NCBI GenBank assembly: GCA_001643675.2
Contig: LSRY02000005.1
Span: 932,501 to 996,500 of the forward strand
Length of the DNA: 64,000 nucleotides
From: Monocercomonoides exilis
Lineage: Eukaryota; Preaxostyla; Oxymonadida; Polymastigidae
Direction: 5' to 3'
The stretch's first letter is position 1; each line of letters begins with the position of its first letter. This document shows positions 32,209-43,869 of the stretch, piece after piece. Both the position numbers and the translations under genes were made by a program. The notes under the pieces are model-generated. The model saw only the letters and a list, made by a program, of their open reading frames with translations. It was not told the DNA's origin and did not search any database.

Positions 32209-35200
32209 ATGCTTGCCAATGCTTTCTGTCGTAATCTTTCAAAAAAGGTATTGTTTCAAAAATGGATTTGTTCTTTTCTTAAGAAAATTCTTCGTTTATA
32301 ATAGGTTGTACCTACCAAAAAAGCTAAAAGCGAATCGCTTAATCAGCAGAATAGTTACTATTCTTTCCTAAATTGTACTTTTTATAATTTTAAGAAAGAT
32401 AAAGTTCAGGATCCTTTTGATTGGTCTAATCCAATATCAATGAATAGAGCAAGCAAACTTAACAATAAAAAGGAAGATTTTTCATTTTGTGGCATTGAAG
32501 AATCAAAAACGAAAGGTTTGTGTTTTATGCTTTTTCAAAAAGTTGATTTGATTAAACAACAAATTACATGCCTTTAAGATTCATTTTATAATTCGAAATG
32601 CACAGATGAACGGCCGTTTTTGTTATCATTGGAAAAAAGTTGTGAATTCTCAAAACCAGTAAACCACACAGATGAAATTCAATCGTTAAGTGACAAAACA
32701 GGAATAGCCTCCTCTAAAAGATTATGTTCTCGAAATATCATAACGCAAGAGCCTGTCAGTTCAAAAATTGAAGCCCTTAAATCTGCTTCTAATTTCGCTC
32801 CTCAGATTTCTTTGAATTCTTCTACATCTAAAAAAATGATTTTTTCACAGGAAACTTCTTCAACTCCGTCCAAAACTTCTTCAGATATTTTGTATTCTCA
32901 TTTAATTAAGCCTCATCATTCATCATCGACAATTCGTGATAAATGCATTCAACCGCAATCCAATTTGTTTTCATTGGATCCAATTCTCCGTTCAACTGTG
33001 GCAAGAGTGAATAGTAATTTTCCTTTTGTTTCTTCTTCTCATACTGCAAAGGCAATGAACAGCTTTCTTCACAAGTTCAATGCGCCGAAAGCTGGATCAA
33101 TTGAATCTTCTGCAGCTGTCAGCCACTCGTCACTTGGCGCACATTCAGAAAATGAGGAATTGCAGGCAGAGGAAACAGCCCAAAGCAAATGCGTCCCGAA
33201 CTTCCAGACGAATGAAGATGAATCAAAAAAGCAAGAGATGTTGCTGGCGATGATAACAGAGCTTCGAGTTTCGAGCCAAAGGCGGTTTTTTTCGGATGAT
33301 GTTGATGTGGCAGTTGATGGCGAAGCAAGGTCTGCAATTGTGGAAAGCAGGCGCAATGCAATGCAGAGAGAGTGGAGGAAAGAAGATATACAAAATATTT
33401 ACTGTGGAAAGAATGCAACACCTTTGATTCAAAGAATGAGCATCGAGCAGAATGTGCTAGGAAAAAACAAAATAGCCCATGATGATGTCATTGACAATGG
33501 AAGAGACGCATCTCAAGCAGAAGAAAGTGAAGATTCTACAAATCAAAGAGAAGTTGAAAAAGATGAAGGCCAAGAAAGCATTTGCAACGAAGGATATTTA
33601 TATGATGGTTCCGATGAAAAGATTGGATATCAGGATATTTTGATTGAAGGCAAGCGTCCAATGAAAAAGAGAAGAGAACTGATCAAAAAGCAGATCAGAG
33701 ATGCAAAGCAACACTTCAGAGCATTTGGGGAGTGGGTCAGAAAGGACTGGATGGAGGATTCCGAAGAGATAGACATGTGGAACAAGGCTGAGCAGAAACT
33801 GAACATTGGCAGTCACTCAAAGCCACCCAAAGAGCAAATTGGTGACTATGCTGCTGATTTCACAATTGAAGAACTGAGGGAAATTTTCAAGGAAGCGCAG
33901 GAAGAGAACAGTGGATCAGCAGAGTGCGAAAAATTGGAGAAAACCATACAAAAAATGGAAATGCAGATGAAAAAAGACGAGGAATGGCAGAAGATGACAG
34001 ATGTGGACCGATTCGAGCTCTTTTTCACAAAGAAAGAAGAAAATACAACCAAAAGTCACAAAAAAGAAGCAAGAGAAAAAAAAGAGGATGATGAATTAAG
34101 CCGTAGTCTCTGTAAACAGTCCGTTATTTCATCAAGTCCTGCAACTTTGGAAGGAAAAAATGATCAGAGAGAGAATTTGCGTGGAGACGATTTGATAGAT
34201 AAGAGCCCCTGCACAAGCACTTCGCAAAGTGATAAAGAAGAAGAAGAAGAAGAATTGCTTCAGCAAAAAATTTGTTCTCCCTCATTTTTCAAAGAGACTC
34301 TGTCTGCTTCTGCGTTGAATGGTTTTTCTTCTTCGGATGATTCATACGGAAAAGCGACTGATCCTCAGCTACATTCGCTGAATTCACCATCAAGTGATAT
34401 CCCTCAGAATTCGTTGAGCGTTTCAGATTTACAGACATTTTCACCTCACACAACTGAATCAAAGTGTAGCACTAACAACATAAGAAAAGCATTTCTTATT
34501 CCATCACAGCAATCTGATGCATATCCGTCCAGATTAAATGGAAGCATTGATTTGAAGAAGCATTTGCTCGCATGCCCTTTTCAAAGCACATTTATTCAGA
34601 ACACCAGTTCCTGGAATCGACCTGCGTGCAATTCTCTTTCTGATAAGCCGCTCTTTTTTAACCAAGCAGATGAAAGATTGCATCCTCAGATATTTCATCA
34701 TGATGAAAGATTTTCAACCCCAAAGGCACAGAATCCTCATTCAAACAAGAAATCGGATAAATTGTCTGCTTTTCTTTCAGAGCTAATAAATCCGAGTCAC
34801 CAGAATGAGGAGCACCCATTCGCTACATCTTTTGCTGATACCAAAAAGCACAGCACTTCATTCATCTCGTTTGCAAGTGAAAACGAAACAGCTCAGATTT
34901 CTGGAAATCTTGAAGTCGAGATTTCAATGCCGAAGCCAATCCAAGTGCCATTATCATCATGTATTGGGTCGCAAAATGTGCATCATATGGAGAATGTTGT
35001 GACAGACCAAGCTGAATATCTTACTCGCTTTATCGATCCATTTGTGAATCGAAGGCACCTGAGGAAAATGCAGCGATTGGGCAGGCTGCTGAAGAAGCGT
35101 CTCGCGGATTTGCAGGAGCTCCTCGAAGAAATGAAAGTCGTGCCAGTTTGTGTGGTGCCTTTCAGCTTTAATTCTTTGATGAAGTTTGAGAAAGATGACA

Positions 35201-35289
35201 GTAAAGATGCTAAAAGCAAGAAATATCATATGGAGGAAATAAAGCGGGAAATATTTTCGTTGACTTCTGAAGAGAATGGGAAAAGCTGA
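32209..35289 (+). CDS. Hypothetical disordered protein with coiled-coil C-terminus, 977 aa
   Basis: There are three exons: 32209-32247 (13 codons, MLANAFCRNLSKK), 32305-32515 and 32606-35289. The introns are 57 nt (GTATTG...AATAG, phase 0) and 90 nt (GTTTGT...GCACAG, phase 1). The stop is TGA. Most of the product is Ser/Glu/Lys-rich and probably disordered, including an acidic run (DKEEEEEE). A charged helical segment near residues 400-460 (KKRRELIKKQIRDAKQHF) and a C-terminal helical segment (RRHLRKMQRLGRLLKKRL) look like coiled coil or binding helices. No catalytic domain is recognised. The tiny first exon was placed by frame and splice consensus, so the N-terminus is less certain than the rest. 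Confidence 0.75.
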
Positions 35290-35794
35290 TTGATGTTAGA
35301 TTTTTTGTTTGTAGAAAAACTAATAGATTTTTGCAATTTCCTTTCGATTTTTATATCTTATCGATTTGTTCATTTCAAATACTTTGTGTTAATAAAATTA
35401 TGCTTTTTTGAGTTCTTCAATAAAAAATTAAATATCTCAAGTGCTTATTTTTTTTTTTTTTTGAAAAAAGAATGATTAATGCTGCTTCAAAGAAAAAATC
35501 TTCATCTGAACGTTAAGTTTCCGAAGTTAAATCATCAAAGTTTCCAATTTTTTGATGAAAAATTTCTTCACAAGATATTGAAATTATATTATGATCCATT
35601 CTTTTCTTTGAGAAAAATAAGAAAAAATGGATGTATTCAGCTTTTGCTCAAATGTGCGATTGGTGGTTTTTCAATCTTCTCTTATCTTTTGGTTGCATTC
35701 AGCAATGAATAGTGTGCAAAAGATATTTCGCTTAATAAATTAAATAGATCCTTGCTTAAATGATGCGTCCTCAATAAAAACTGCATAATCAATC
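35290..35794. other. Convergent intergenic region
   Basis: It lies between the 3' ends of the 977-aa gene and importin-alpha. A T-run is near 35445-35461. A 77-codon open frame (35479-35712) is present but ends in TAG and has no supporting context, so it is not called. Confidence 0.6.
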
Positions 35795-38036
35795 TCAAAC
35801 TCCTTCAACACTCATCAATGAGCCTGCTTTCGTGCCAAAATATTCATTTAATATATCTGATGCCTTTGAAGAAATCAGTGGCTGTTTTGATTCGCACAAT
35901 AATTCAACTTCTGCAATTGCCAATGTACTTTGAAGGTGATTTTTGACAATCATTAACTGCTCTGATGAAGATCCAGATTGTGAACTTTCATCTGCAAGCT
36001 TTTCTTCTTCTTGATGGAATAATGATTTGTCATTTTCTAATTTCTGTGGTTTTTCAATCATTTCTGCAAATATATCGCTTTCTGAAAAGCCTTCTTTTTC
36101 TCTTCTTTCATCTTCATCTTTTCTTGACAAGTCTTTCTGCCCTTTTTCACACTCAAATTCACCCAGAATTCCACCAGTCCCTGCAGCCTTCAGAATTGAA
36201 TGCACCAACGTCAGCGAAAAAAACTGACAATACGCATCTGTCTGATTATGCAAAGTGGTAAAAATCAGTTCTCCAATTTTGTGTTCGACGAGTTCGAGAG
36301 CAGCATCGCAACGATTCGAAACAATCAGAGACAGAAAGAGAAATGCTTCTTGGAAAGTGCTTTTGTCATCTGCGCTGTTACGCGGACTTGATGAACTTGC
36401 TGTTTTCTCGCTCAATTCACGAAGAGCCTTCAACACATCGAGATGTAATTTGCGTTCCAGAATCTTGTTTCTGCTTTCAACACTCTCCAAAATCAAATTA
36501 TAAGCAATTCGACTTGACAACTCAACAAACGCAGACGAAAGACTCGAACGTGCGAGCATTGATTTCAAACAGGGCAAAATTCCAGAATCGCTCAGTGTGT
36601 GGCTCAATTCTTCTGAGATAGCACTGACATTTGTTAGAACGTAGGCAGAATGTAATGCAAGTGCTTTGCGGATTCTGGACTCATCTTGGCTGGATGTAGG
36701 CTTTAATCTGTCGAAATTTCAAAAACAGATTTTTCAATATAAAAAAGTTATTTTATAAAAATTTTTCGTTAAAAAAGATTAAAAATATTAAATCTCATTC
36801 AAGCTTAAAAGCACACAAACCCAAATTCTAAATAGTAAATCAAATGAGGAATGTATCCCTCACGAGAAATCATCAAAGCTCCTTCGCTGGACCCAGACAA
36901 ATGTTTTAGTGTTATGAGTGCACAGTTGACAACTGTAGGCTGATTTGAGGTGAATAATGCGAATATGCGAGGAATAATTATCTCCAGTTCCTCTGAAGAC
37001 AATGGCAATTTTGTGTTGTGTGATGCCACCGCCTGCATCAAACGCCCAGCATCCACAAACATCTTTCCTTGTGAAAGAAATGCTTCGCCAACAGTCACGT
37101 TAACATTCTCTCGGACAAGCAGTGTCCCACTTCTGCAAGGAGGGAATGAAGGCTATCATATAACGTATTTTAGACATTAAGTTTAGAAAAAAAAATGATT
37201 TGGTACATGTTGGTTCGTTTCACAATAATTTTCAACAAAATAAAGACAAAATATATACCATAGCAATCAATGGCGACTGAATTGATTTCACGGGAAGATT
37301 CCCTGTTAGAATCCAGCATATTGCATCCCACAATCCGCAATCTACTAACCTTGGATCATGAGAGTCAACATCAAAAAGAATGTTTGCAAGACAATAGAGA
37401 GCATGTTCGCGCAATTCAAGATCAGGCGATCTTAATAACGACAATATATGCTTGTGACCATTTTCTTTCATTATTTTTTCCGTGTTCTCTTCGTGATACT
37501 CAACTATATTCGAAAGAATGTCAAGAACACGAATTTGATTGCATCTAGAACTCGATTCTAACAATAAAATAAGAGGTCTTAGAATTCCGCTATTGAGCAA
37601 TGTTTGCACCGGAGGGTCAAATGAGTTATCGCAAAGCAATTGGACTAAATGTTCAATTGCTGCTGATTGTTTCGAAAGTTCTCCGGAATATAAATCTGAT
37701 ACAAGTGATGAAATATGCGTAATCTTGAAAGACATTAGATAAAAACGAATTCTCTCATTCGCATACAATTTTTTGTGCAGTTTCTGGAAGAGTGCTTAAA
37801 TCATCGACTCTTGGATTATTTCTAATTTTTTCCAAAAATGAATCTCTTTTATGAAATCGCAAATATAATTTTTGATCATTCAATAGAAGCCGTGGATACG
37901 ATTCTCCTTGATCTAAAGTGTAAAATAATCAAAACGAAAAGAAACAAAAATAATCGTAACCATGAGAATATGAATTAATTCTACGAGATGCACGGTACGA
38001 ACAGTCCCATGTTATTGGGATGCTCATTGTTTCCAT
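35795..38036 (-). CDS. Importin-alpha-like armadillo-repeat nuclear transport adaptor
   Basis: There are five exons: 38036-37961, 37912-37767, 37723-37259, 37152-36821 and 36707-35795. The introns are 48, 43, 106 and 113 nt with donors GTTACG, GTATGC, GTATAT and GTTTGT. All phases agree, giving 643 aa and a TGA stop. Residues 30-55 contain a basic segment (LYLRFHKRDSFLEKIR) that resembles a weak importin-beta-binding domain. Armadillo repeats follow (SKQSAAIEHLVQLL, LLNSGILRPLILLLE, LREHALYCLANILFD, VDCGLWDAICWIL). The family carries classical-NLS cargo with importin-beta through the nuclear pore. The protein is longer than the usual 520-550 aa because of an acidic/Lys insert near the C-terminus (GQKDLSRKDEDERREKEGF). 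A different ARM protein cannot be excluded, since the IBB is poorly conserved. Confidence 0.75.
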
Positions 38037-38243
38037 TCGCTTCGGCAAAGTTTAGACCAAATATTTATAAAATTAACATTATTTCACCCTTTAATTTATT
38101 TTTTTCTTTAACAACATTATGCAAAATGCTTCTGTTCGATGTGTGGGTAATTTGAAAATACAACCTCACTCGTAGTTTGATTGCTTTTTGTTTTTAATTA
38201 GTAATTTTTGTTAAGTGCTGGGGCAACGCTTTTACCAACCGAG
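38037..38243. promoter_or_regulatory. Shared upstream region of importin-alpha and kelch-FYVE genes
   Basis: 207 bp separates the two divergent start codons. It may also hold a short 5' exon of the kelch gene (an ATG with possible GT donors lies near 38119-38147), which could not be settled. Confidence 0.45.
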
Positions 38244-39863
38244 ATGTCTCATTTACTTGTTTTTGGGAAAAATTCCACAGAATTGGAGAAAAATTATTTG
38301 GAAATTGTTAAAAAAGGAGACATTTATTCTTCAAAAGAAAATTCATTTCCCAAGATTGCACCATTACCACGATCTGGACATATTTGTACTGAATTTTCTC
38401 AAGATTGCTTTTTCTTTCATGGTGGAACTGATAAGGAAAATGCGTGGAGAGATAGTTGGGTTTTTAACTATCGTTTGCATTTATTTTATTTATGAACGAT
38501 TGTGAATTTTTTAAAAAAAGATTCAAGGGAATGGTTTGAAATTCCGTTAATAGCACCATTAAATTTGCTAGTGACTGCATTTTTACCAATGTCCGGTCAT
38601 TCGTGTTGTGCACTTCGTAACGGAGAATTAATTCTCGTTTTTGGTGGAAGAAAATTAAAGCAGACACCTTCTTCTGTTTCTGCTCGGATTGATCAAATAA
38701 AGACTACTATAACCAATGAAATTTATTCACTTAATACGAAAACAATGGAATGGGGAAGGCCCCTTGTTATAGATAGTATTCCTCCGGAGCGGGAAAATCA
38801 TACATTCACTTCATTCGGGCAAACTCGTGCAATTTTGTTTGGAGGGAAAGGCAAAGATGGATCTGCATTGAATGATATTTGGGCGTATAACTGCAATTTT
38901 GCATCTTGGACGCAGTTGGTACCTCGGACGGTGATCCGATCATCAACAGCATCACCTCCTCCGCCTCCTTCTGCTCCTCGGAGTCCATTCAGATATGGTC
39001 ACTCAGCTTGCATTGTGTATCATTCTCTGTTTGTGTACGGTGGATATGACGAAACGCATACAAAGACAAACACGCTTTATCGTTTTGATCTTGATGCTTT
39101 GTCGTGGACGATCATTTCCATTGAGCCAGATCCCGTCCTGCACTCCCTGCCTCCGCCTTCAGAGGGCGCATCTTTGGCGCTGATGGAGTCTCCATTCCGC
39201 GGGAACGGTAAAAGAAAATTGCACAGTGCAGAAGACGGACAATCCCTGAAAGAAAGTAAGCACTCCACTTCATCGTCTTCTCTTCCTTCGTCTTCTGCTG
39301 ATTCTGCACCGCTTGTCTATCATTCGACAACTGCGCTTCTCTTTGCGAGCCCCGAAAACTCTTCGGTGCCTGCTCAGCTTTTCAGTCTGTCGCTTCCTTT
39401 TCCTGTGCGAACAAATGCGCCTTCATTCAACCTTTTCGAAGAGCCGGAGCAAGTTGTGTGGACGGAGAAGTTCAGCAGTGACGCAATTGGCAAGCCGCTA
39501 GCGTCGATGCTGGCAAAATCGCGGGAGGACCACTCGGCCTCGCAGCTGCTGGCGAGCGATGCGGAGGGAAGGAATCTCTTTGCTGCTGGCGGAGGCGCAG
39601 GAGGATGTGCTACAGGCGGGAAAATGGCTGAATGGGTGCCTGATGAGTCATCGCCGTTCTGCCGGAAATGCCACGTGCGATTCACTGTCACCACACGCAG
39701 GCATCACTGTAGAAACTGCGGTTACGTTTTCTGCAGCGACTGCTGTAGCAAGAGGCTCGACTTTCCTGAGGCGGGAAGGAAAAACGAGAAAGTGTGTGAT
39801 GATTGCTATGATCTTCGAACAAAGGCGTTGCTTACTTCAACGTTACATCCTGTTAAATGTTGA
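38244..39863 (+). CDS. Kelch-repeat protein with C-terminal FYVE zinc finger
   Basis: There are two exons, 38244-38472 and 38521-39863, with a 48-nt phase-1 intron (GTTTGC...AAAAAG) that joins WVFNY to HSREWFEIP inside a kelch blade. The product is 523 aa with a TGA stop. At least four kelch blades are visible from the N-terminus: RSGHICTEF...FFHGG, MSGHSCCAL...LVFGG, RENHTFTSF...ILFGG and RYGHSACIV...FVYGG, each with a following Trp. A Ser-rich linker follows. A complete FYVE domain lies near residues 448-510, with the WxxD motif (WVPD), CRKC, RRHHCRNCG, CSDC and KVCDDC, i.e. all eight zinc cysteines. FYVE domains bind phosphatidylinositol 3-phosphate on endosomes, so an endosomal adaptor is inferred. 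An additional short 5' exon is possible because the frame is open upstream of ATG 38244 to 38208. Confidence 0.88.
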
Positions 39864-40220
39864 AAGAAAGATCTAATTCAGCTTTTTATGGAATGAATTT
39901 ACTATGATGCACGCAACATCTGGATAATTGCGTGAGTTTTGAAATTTTCTTTCATATTTGTTGAATGGATATTATTTACTTTTTCTTTCAAAATAATTTT
40001 TTTCAATAAAAATTAGAAGCAGATAACTTCAAATTTTATATTTTGTATTCTTCTTCTATTATGACTGTGTATTTGTCGATTTTCATAAAAACTCGTTTTG
40101 AGGCTTCATAAAAACTTTTTTGGAAATTTTGATCATTTATCAGAAGCGGCAATTTATTTTAAAGTTAAAGCGCAAATTCCAAAATTATCTCACATTTAGT
40201 AACTTTATTAAGATAAATCA
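39864..40220. other. Short spacer between two tandem genes
   Basis: 357 bp of AT-rich DNA lies between the kelch-FYVE stop and the RING-H2 start. It must hold the 3' signal of the first gene and the promoter of the second. No motif is recognisable. Confidence 0.5.
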
Positions 40221-43200
40221 ATGGATTTTCCCCCTCAGCGCGTCTCTTCTACGCAAACATCATCAAATTTTGATTCAACATCAAAAAGTTCCACAGAAAG
40301 ATCAGCGAGTATTGCAGCTCAGAACGAAGTCACGCAAAGCAGCACGATTCAATTTCATTCAGAAAATCCTGGAAAACATGAACGCATACCTCCGTTAAAT
40401 ATTTTTAGATATTCACCTCAACCTGAAGCAATTACCAATTCTGTATTTATTCCACCATCATCCAACTCAACAAACAATTTATATATCGTTGCGCCTACAA
40501 GTGAAACAACCATTAAGAAATCAGATGATACGTTTGAAAAAATGCAAAATGAATTTCAATCAATCTCCATTTCTGATTCAACGAAGAAAGACGCATTAAA
40601 GGCGATAGAAACAGAAACAAAGAATAATTATTTGCCAAATCGTTTGAATTCCAAAATCGAACAGGTTCCTTCAAAGAGTGAAGGATTTTCTTTTTTCGAT
40701 CCAAGAAAAGATTCTGAATGCTTTCAACGAATATCAAATCGAGAAAATGAAAGAGCAGTTTCTGAATCAAATGATAATAAGCAGAAACATTCTTTCTTTT
40801 CAAATGAAAATACGACTTCTTCTCTTCAAAACACGAACATCAACAGTTTTGTATCTTCTGGAATTAATGATACGAATGAGCAAACAGGAGAACAAGAAGA
40901 AGACATTTATTCAAAGCGGTTGATGGAAAGCGAAGAAACTCCGCGAAAGCAGCAAGAGCAGCGCGATTTTGAGTTGGCACTTAAACTGCACCTTGAAGAT
41001 ATCGAAGCATCTGAGGATCCTGTGGAACGCTACGACTCCAACAGTGATGGGCGCTCTAGAAGCGGCATTCGAAGCATTTTTGATGAACGTGATGAACGTA
41101 ATGGCTTTGATGACTTTGATCGCTCTGTTTCAGGATTTTTCACAGAGCCATACGGCAATGAAAATAACTCTAGAAATAGCGTTCCACACATGCGTGATAT
41201 TTCCAATGGACTCCGTTTCGATAGAGCGGCAAGAGCGTTCGAAAACGAGTCAACAACAACAAACGAGCGTGAAACACGTTCTCAACAAAGCTGTCGGTCT
41301 TTTATTGCTCTTCCTCCTCCGATCGATATTCATTCATCTTTTACACAGCGTGAATCGACTCGCACTTCAGTTCCAACGATGATTGGCCAATCATCGCATG
41401 CAAGTCACGAGTTTTCTCCAGCTGTGAACACTTCTGCTCATCCTCTTTCCCGCTATTCTTTTATGCATGCCAGACAACAACTGGGCACACAGCCTAATAG
41501 AACTATGCCTTTGGGCTTAATTCAAAAATACAATAAACCATCTCTCAGTGCGAATTCATCGGCATGTGCAAGCCCAGCATCCCAACCGCAGAATACAGCT
41601 TCTAACACTTATGGATCTCTATTTCCACAAACACCTCCAACCCTGCAACTGCAGGCTTCAATTCATCCTCCTTGTATTCATCCTCCTTGTATTCATCCTC
41701 CACTTCCATCACTTCCTCCTCCTATTGATGTGTCCAGTCGTTCCAGCTCATATTCCATATCGAATCGTTTCACAGTCGGCATCGGACCAGATTTTGCGCT
41801 GCTGCAACCTCAACCTCAGCATCAACCTCAACCTCAACCTCAGCATCAACCTCTACTCCTGCCAACGCCTCAACCCCTACCCCCCCTTACTCTACGCCTG
41901 CCCTTCCCCCAATTTAAACCAAGGAGCATCCAGAGCAGTCAAAGCGAATTTGTTTCTGATACCTTCCAAAGTGAAGAGCTTGCCCGCAATCCCATTTCTG
42001 CACACCCTTCAGCAGAGAACAAGGGAAACACAGAGCTTCTTCGCACCTCACAACTTGATTCAGTTCAGCCAGAATATTCAAACACGAAGAGAGAGCCGAT
42101 GCCCTTTCCTGGCAATCAGGAACCACCGGCATTGCCTCCGAAGATGACTCTGCCAGAAACTCAGGCAACAGCACAGCCGTCTGTTGAAAGCAACTCTCCT
42201 TCTGCTCTTCTCCACCCGCCGTTTGCCCCGAAGGCAGGCCATTCGCCTTCAATTGATGGATCTGAACTTTCTGTCTCGAGTGATTCTTCTATAACTATTT
42301 CAGCCAATTCGTCGTCATCTTCCGATTGCGATTTGTTTTCGCCTGAATTTCCGAGGATGCGCTCTACACATGGTTTAGACTATGAACATATAAACGAGAC
42401 TTCTCCTTGGGTAAGACGTTCTCCGAATCATCAAACAGAAGAAGGAAGAGGAAGAGGAACGGGAAGAGGAAGAGGAAGGGGACAAGGTGGGGAAAGTGAA
42501 AGTGGAAGAGGACGAGGAAGAGGACGAGGAAGAGGACGAGGAAGAGGGAGAGGGAGAGGACAAGGAAGAGGGAGAGGAAGCGAAAGCAGAACTGGGAAAG
42601 GAAATAATCCGTTTAGATGGAGGGCTCCGAATTACATCAAGGAAGGAAGTGGAGAATATGATGCTCAGGAAGAATTTCCCTTTGATAAATATCGCAGAAA
42701 TCAAGAGCGAGTCAGCAAATGGAGCAAAGCAAGAGAAAGAAGGAGCAAATCAGCAGACGGGCAAAGGGAGCACCCACGCCCATCCCAGGCGAAACCGACA
42801 ATTTTTGCACCACCGTTGTATGGAGATTCATCAGCTTCTTCCTCTTCCTCCTCCTCTTCCTCCTCTTCCTCCTCAAATACTTCTTCAAATTCAAATTTTT
42901 TGAACATTGCAGCCGAAAGCGCAACAGATAACAGTAATCGGATAACCGTCGACAGATATCGACCGCACAGACAAGTCAGCAGATCGCCCATTATCAGTCC
43001 CCATCCTGCAATCCATCTGCCTCTTCCGATAAGAATGAACCAGTTACATGAGATCCCTTCCTTGTCTCCACTCATGTCTATCGGTTTCATGGTGAGGCCC
43101 GAGCCAGTTGAAAATAGTGCGGAGCACCCTTCGTATCACGTGAGGGATGATGTTGATATCGATGAAATGACATATGAAGATCTGCTGGAGCTGGAGGATG

Positions 43201-43517
43201 GCGTGGGAGATGTGATGGAGAAAGGGATCAGCGAGAACATGCTTGAACTCCTGCCGAGATGGAATTGGCAGAAAAGAGCTGAGAATGAGACTGCGAATGA
43301 GGAAAAGAAAGGAAAAACGGCAAGTGATGACGAATCAGAAGGTTCTGTGATGACCGAATGCTGCATTTGTAAAATGGAATATGAGCAAGGTGATGAGTTG
43401 ATCACATTGCCGTGTATGCACTTCTATCACAGCGATTGTATTTCGCAATGGCTGAAAATAAAAAATGAATGCGCCATTTGCAAAAAGAGTGTAAGACAAG
43501 ATTCATTTTACTTTTGA
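40221..43517 (+). CDS. RING-H2 E3 ubiquitin ligase with long disordered, low-complexity N-terminus
   Basis: A single 1098-aa frame ending in TGA. The last 60 residues form a RING-H2 finger: [19 protein letters not shown], then MHFYHSDC, then CAICKK. Its Cys-x2-Cys...Cys-x-His-x2-His-x2-Cys...Cys-x2-Cys spacing is that of the Goliath/BIG BROTHER type. The ligand set is complete, so E2 binding and ubiquitin transfer are expected. The remaining 1040 residues look disordered. They include a triple CIHPP repeat near 483, Gln-Pro repeats near 530-550, a Gly-Arg dipeptide tract near 741-790 and poly-Ser near 871-888. The RG tract may bind RNA or other proteins (inference). ATG 40221 is the first in-frame start and no intron is needed. 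Confidence 0.88.
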   Translation: MDFPPQRVSSTQTSSNFDSTSKSSTERSASIAAQNEVTQSSTIQFHSENPGKHERIPPLNIFRYSPQPEAITNSVFIPPSSNSTNNLYIVAPTSETTIKKSDDTFEKMQNEFQSISISDSTKKDALKAIETETKNNYLPNRLNSKIEQVPSKSEGFSFFDPRKDSECFQRISNRENERAVSESNDNKQKHSFFSNENTTSSLQNTNINSFVSSGINDTNEQTGEQEEDIYSKRLMESEETPRKQQEQRDFELALKLHLEDIEASEDPVERYDSNSDGRSRSGIRSIFDERDERNGFDDFDRSVSGFFTEPYGNENNSRNSVPHMRDISNGLRFDRAARAFENESTTTNERETRSQQSCRSFIALPPPIDIHSSFTQRESTRTSVPTMIGQSSHASHEFSPAVNTSAHPLSRYSFMHARQQLGTQPNRTMPLGLIQKYNKPSLSANSSACASPASQPQNTASNTYGSLFPQTPPTLQLQASIHPPCIHPPCIHPPLPSLPPPIDVSSRSSSYSISNRFTVGIGPDFALLQPQPQHQPQPQPQHQPLLLPTPQPLPPLTLRLPFPQFKPRSIQSSQSEFVSDTFQSEELARNPISAHPSAENKGNTELLRTSQLDSVQPEYSNTKREPMPFPGNQEPPALPPKMTLPETQATAQPSVESNSPSALLHPPFAPKAGHSPSIDGSELSVSSDSSITISANSSSSSDCDLFSPEFPRMRSTHGLDYEHINETSPWVRRSPNHQTEEGRGRGTGRGRGRGQGGESESGRGRGRGRGRGRGRGRGRGQGRGRGSESRTGKGNNPFRWRAPNYIKEGSGEYDAQEEFPFDKYRRNQERVSKWSKARERRSKSADGQREHPRPSQAKPTIFAPPLYGDSSASSSSSSSSSSSSSNTSSNSNFLNIAAESATDNSNRITVDRYRPHRQVSRSPIISPHPAIHLPLPIRMNQLHEIPSLSPLMSIGFMVRPEPVENSAEHPSYHVRDDVDIDEMTYEDLLELEDGVGDVMEKGISENMLELLPRWNWQKRAENETANEEKKGKTASDDESEGSVMTECCICKMEYEQGDELITLPCMHFYHSDCISQWLKIKNECAICKKSVRQDSFYF
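42440..42592 (+). repeat. GGAAGAGGA-type minisatellite coding a Gly-Arg tract
   Basis: Imperfect tandem 6-9-bp purine repeats encode GR dipeptides inside the RING-H2 gene. The strand asymmetry (purines on the coding strand) is extreme and length variation would be expected here. Confidence 0.8.
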
Positions 43518-43869
43518 GATTTCTTGTTTTTCATTTTTGTAACTCTTTATTATGTATATTCATTCCTATGATAATCATTCGTTTATTTATTTTTTTATTT
43601 ATTTATTTTTGCATATATTTGTGGAAACTTTTCTACTTTTTTTTCCCTTTGAGAGCTAACAAAAAATGAAATGCTAATTTAAATTAAGATCTGTTACTTT
43701 GATAAATATTAAATTATAAAATTTGATTTTAATTTTTGAACTGCTGCCATAAAAATAAAACAGCAACAGCAAATCATATTTGAAACTCCTTTGAATCCAG
43801 ATAAATATTTGTAACTATAAACAGATAACTCTTTCTCCTCAATACTCGAAAACACAATAATATAAAAAC
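43518..43869. other. Convergent intergenic region
   Basis: 352 bp lie between the 3' ends of the RING-H2 and carbamate kinase genes. It is T/A-rich with no gene or repeat seen. Confidence 0.6.

Noticed and set aside
35479-35712. 77-codon open frame with a hydrophobic C-terminus
   Set aside because: It lies in a convergent spacer, ends in TAG (unlike any placed gene) and has no splice partner.
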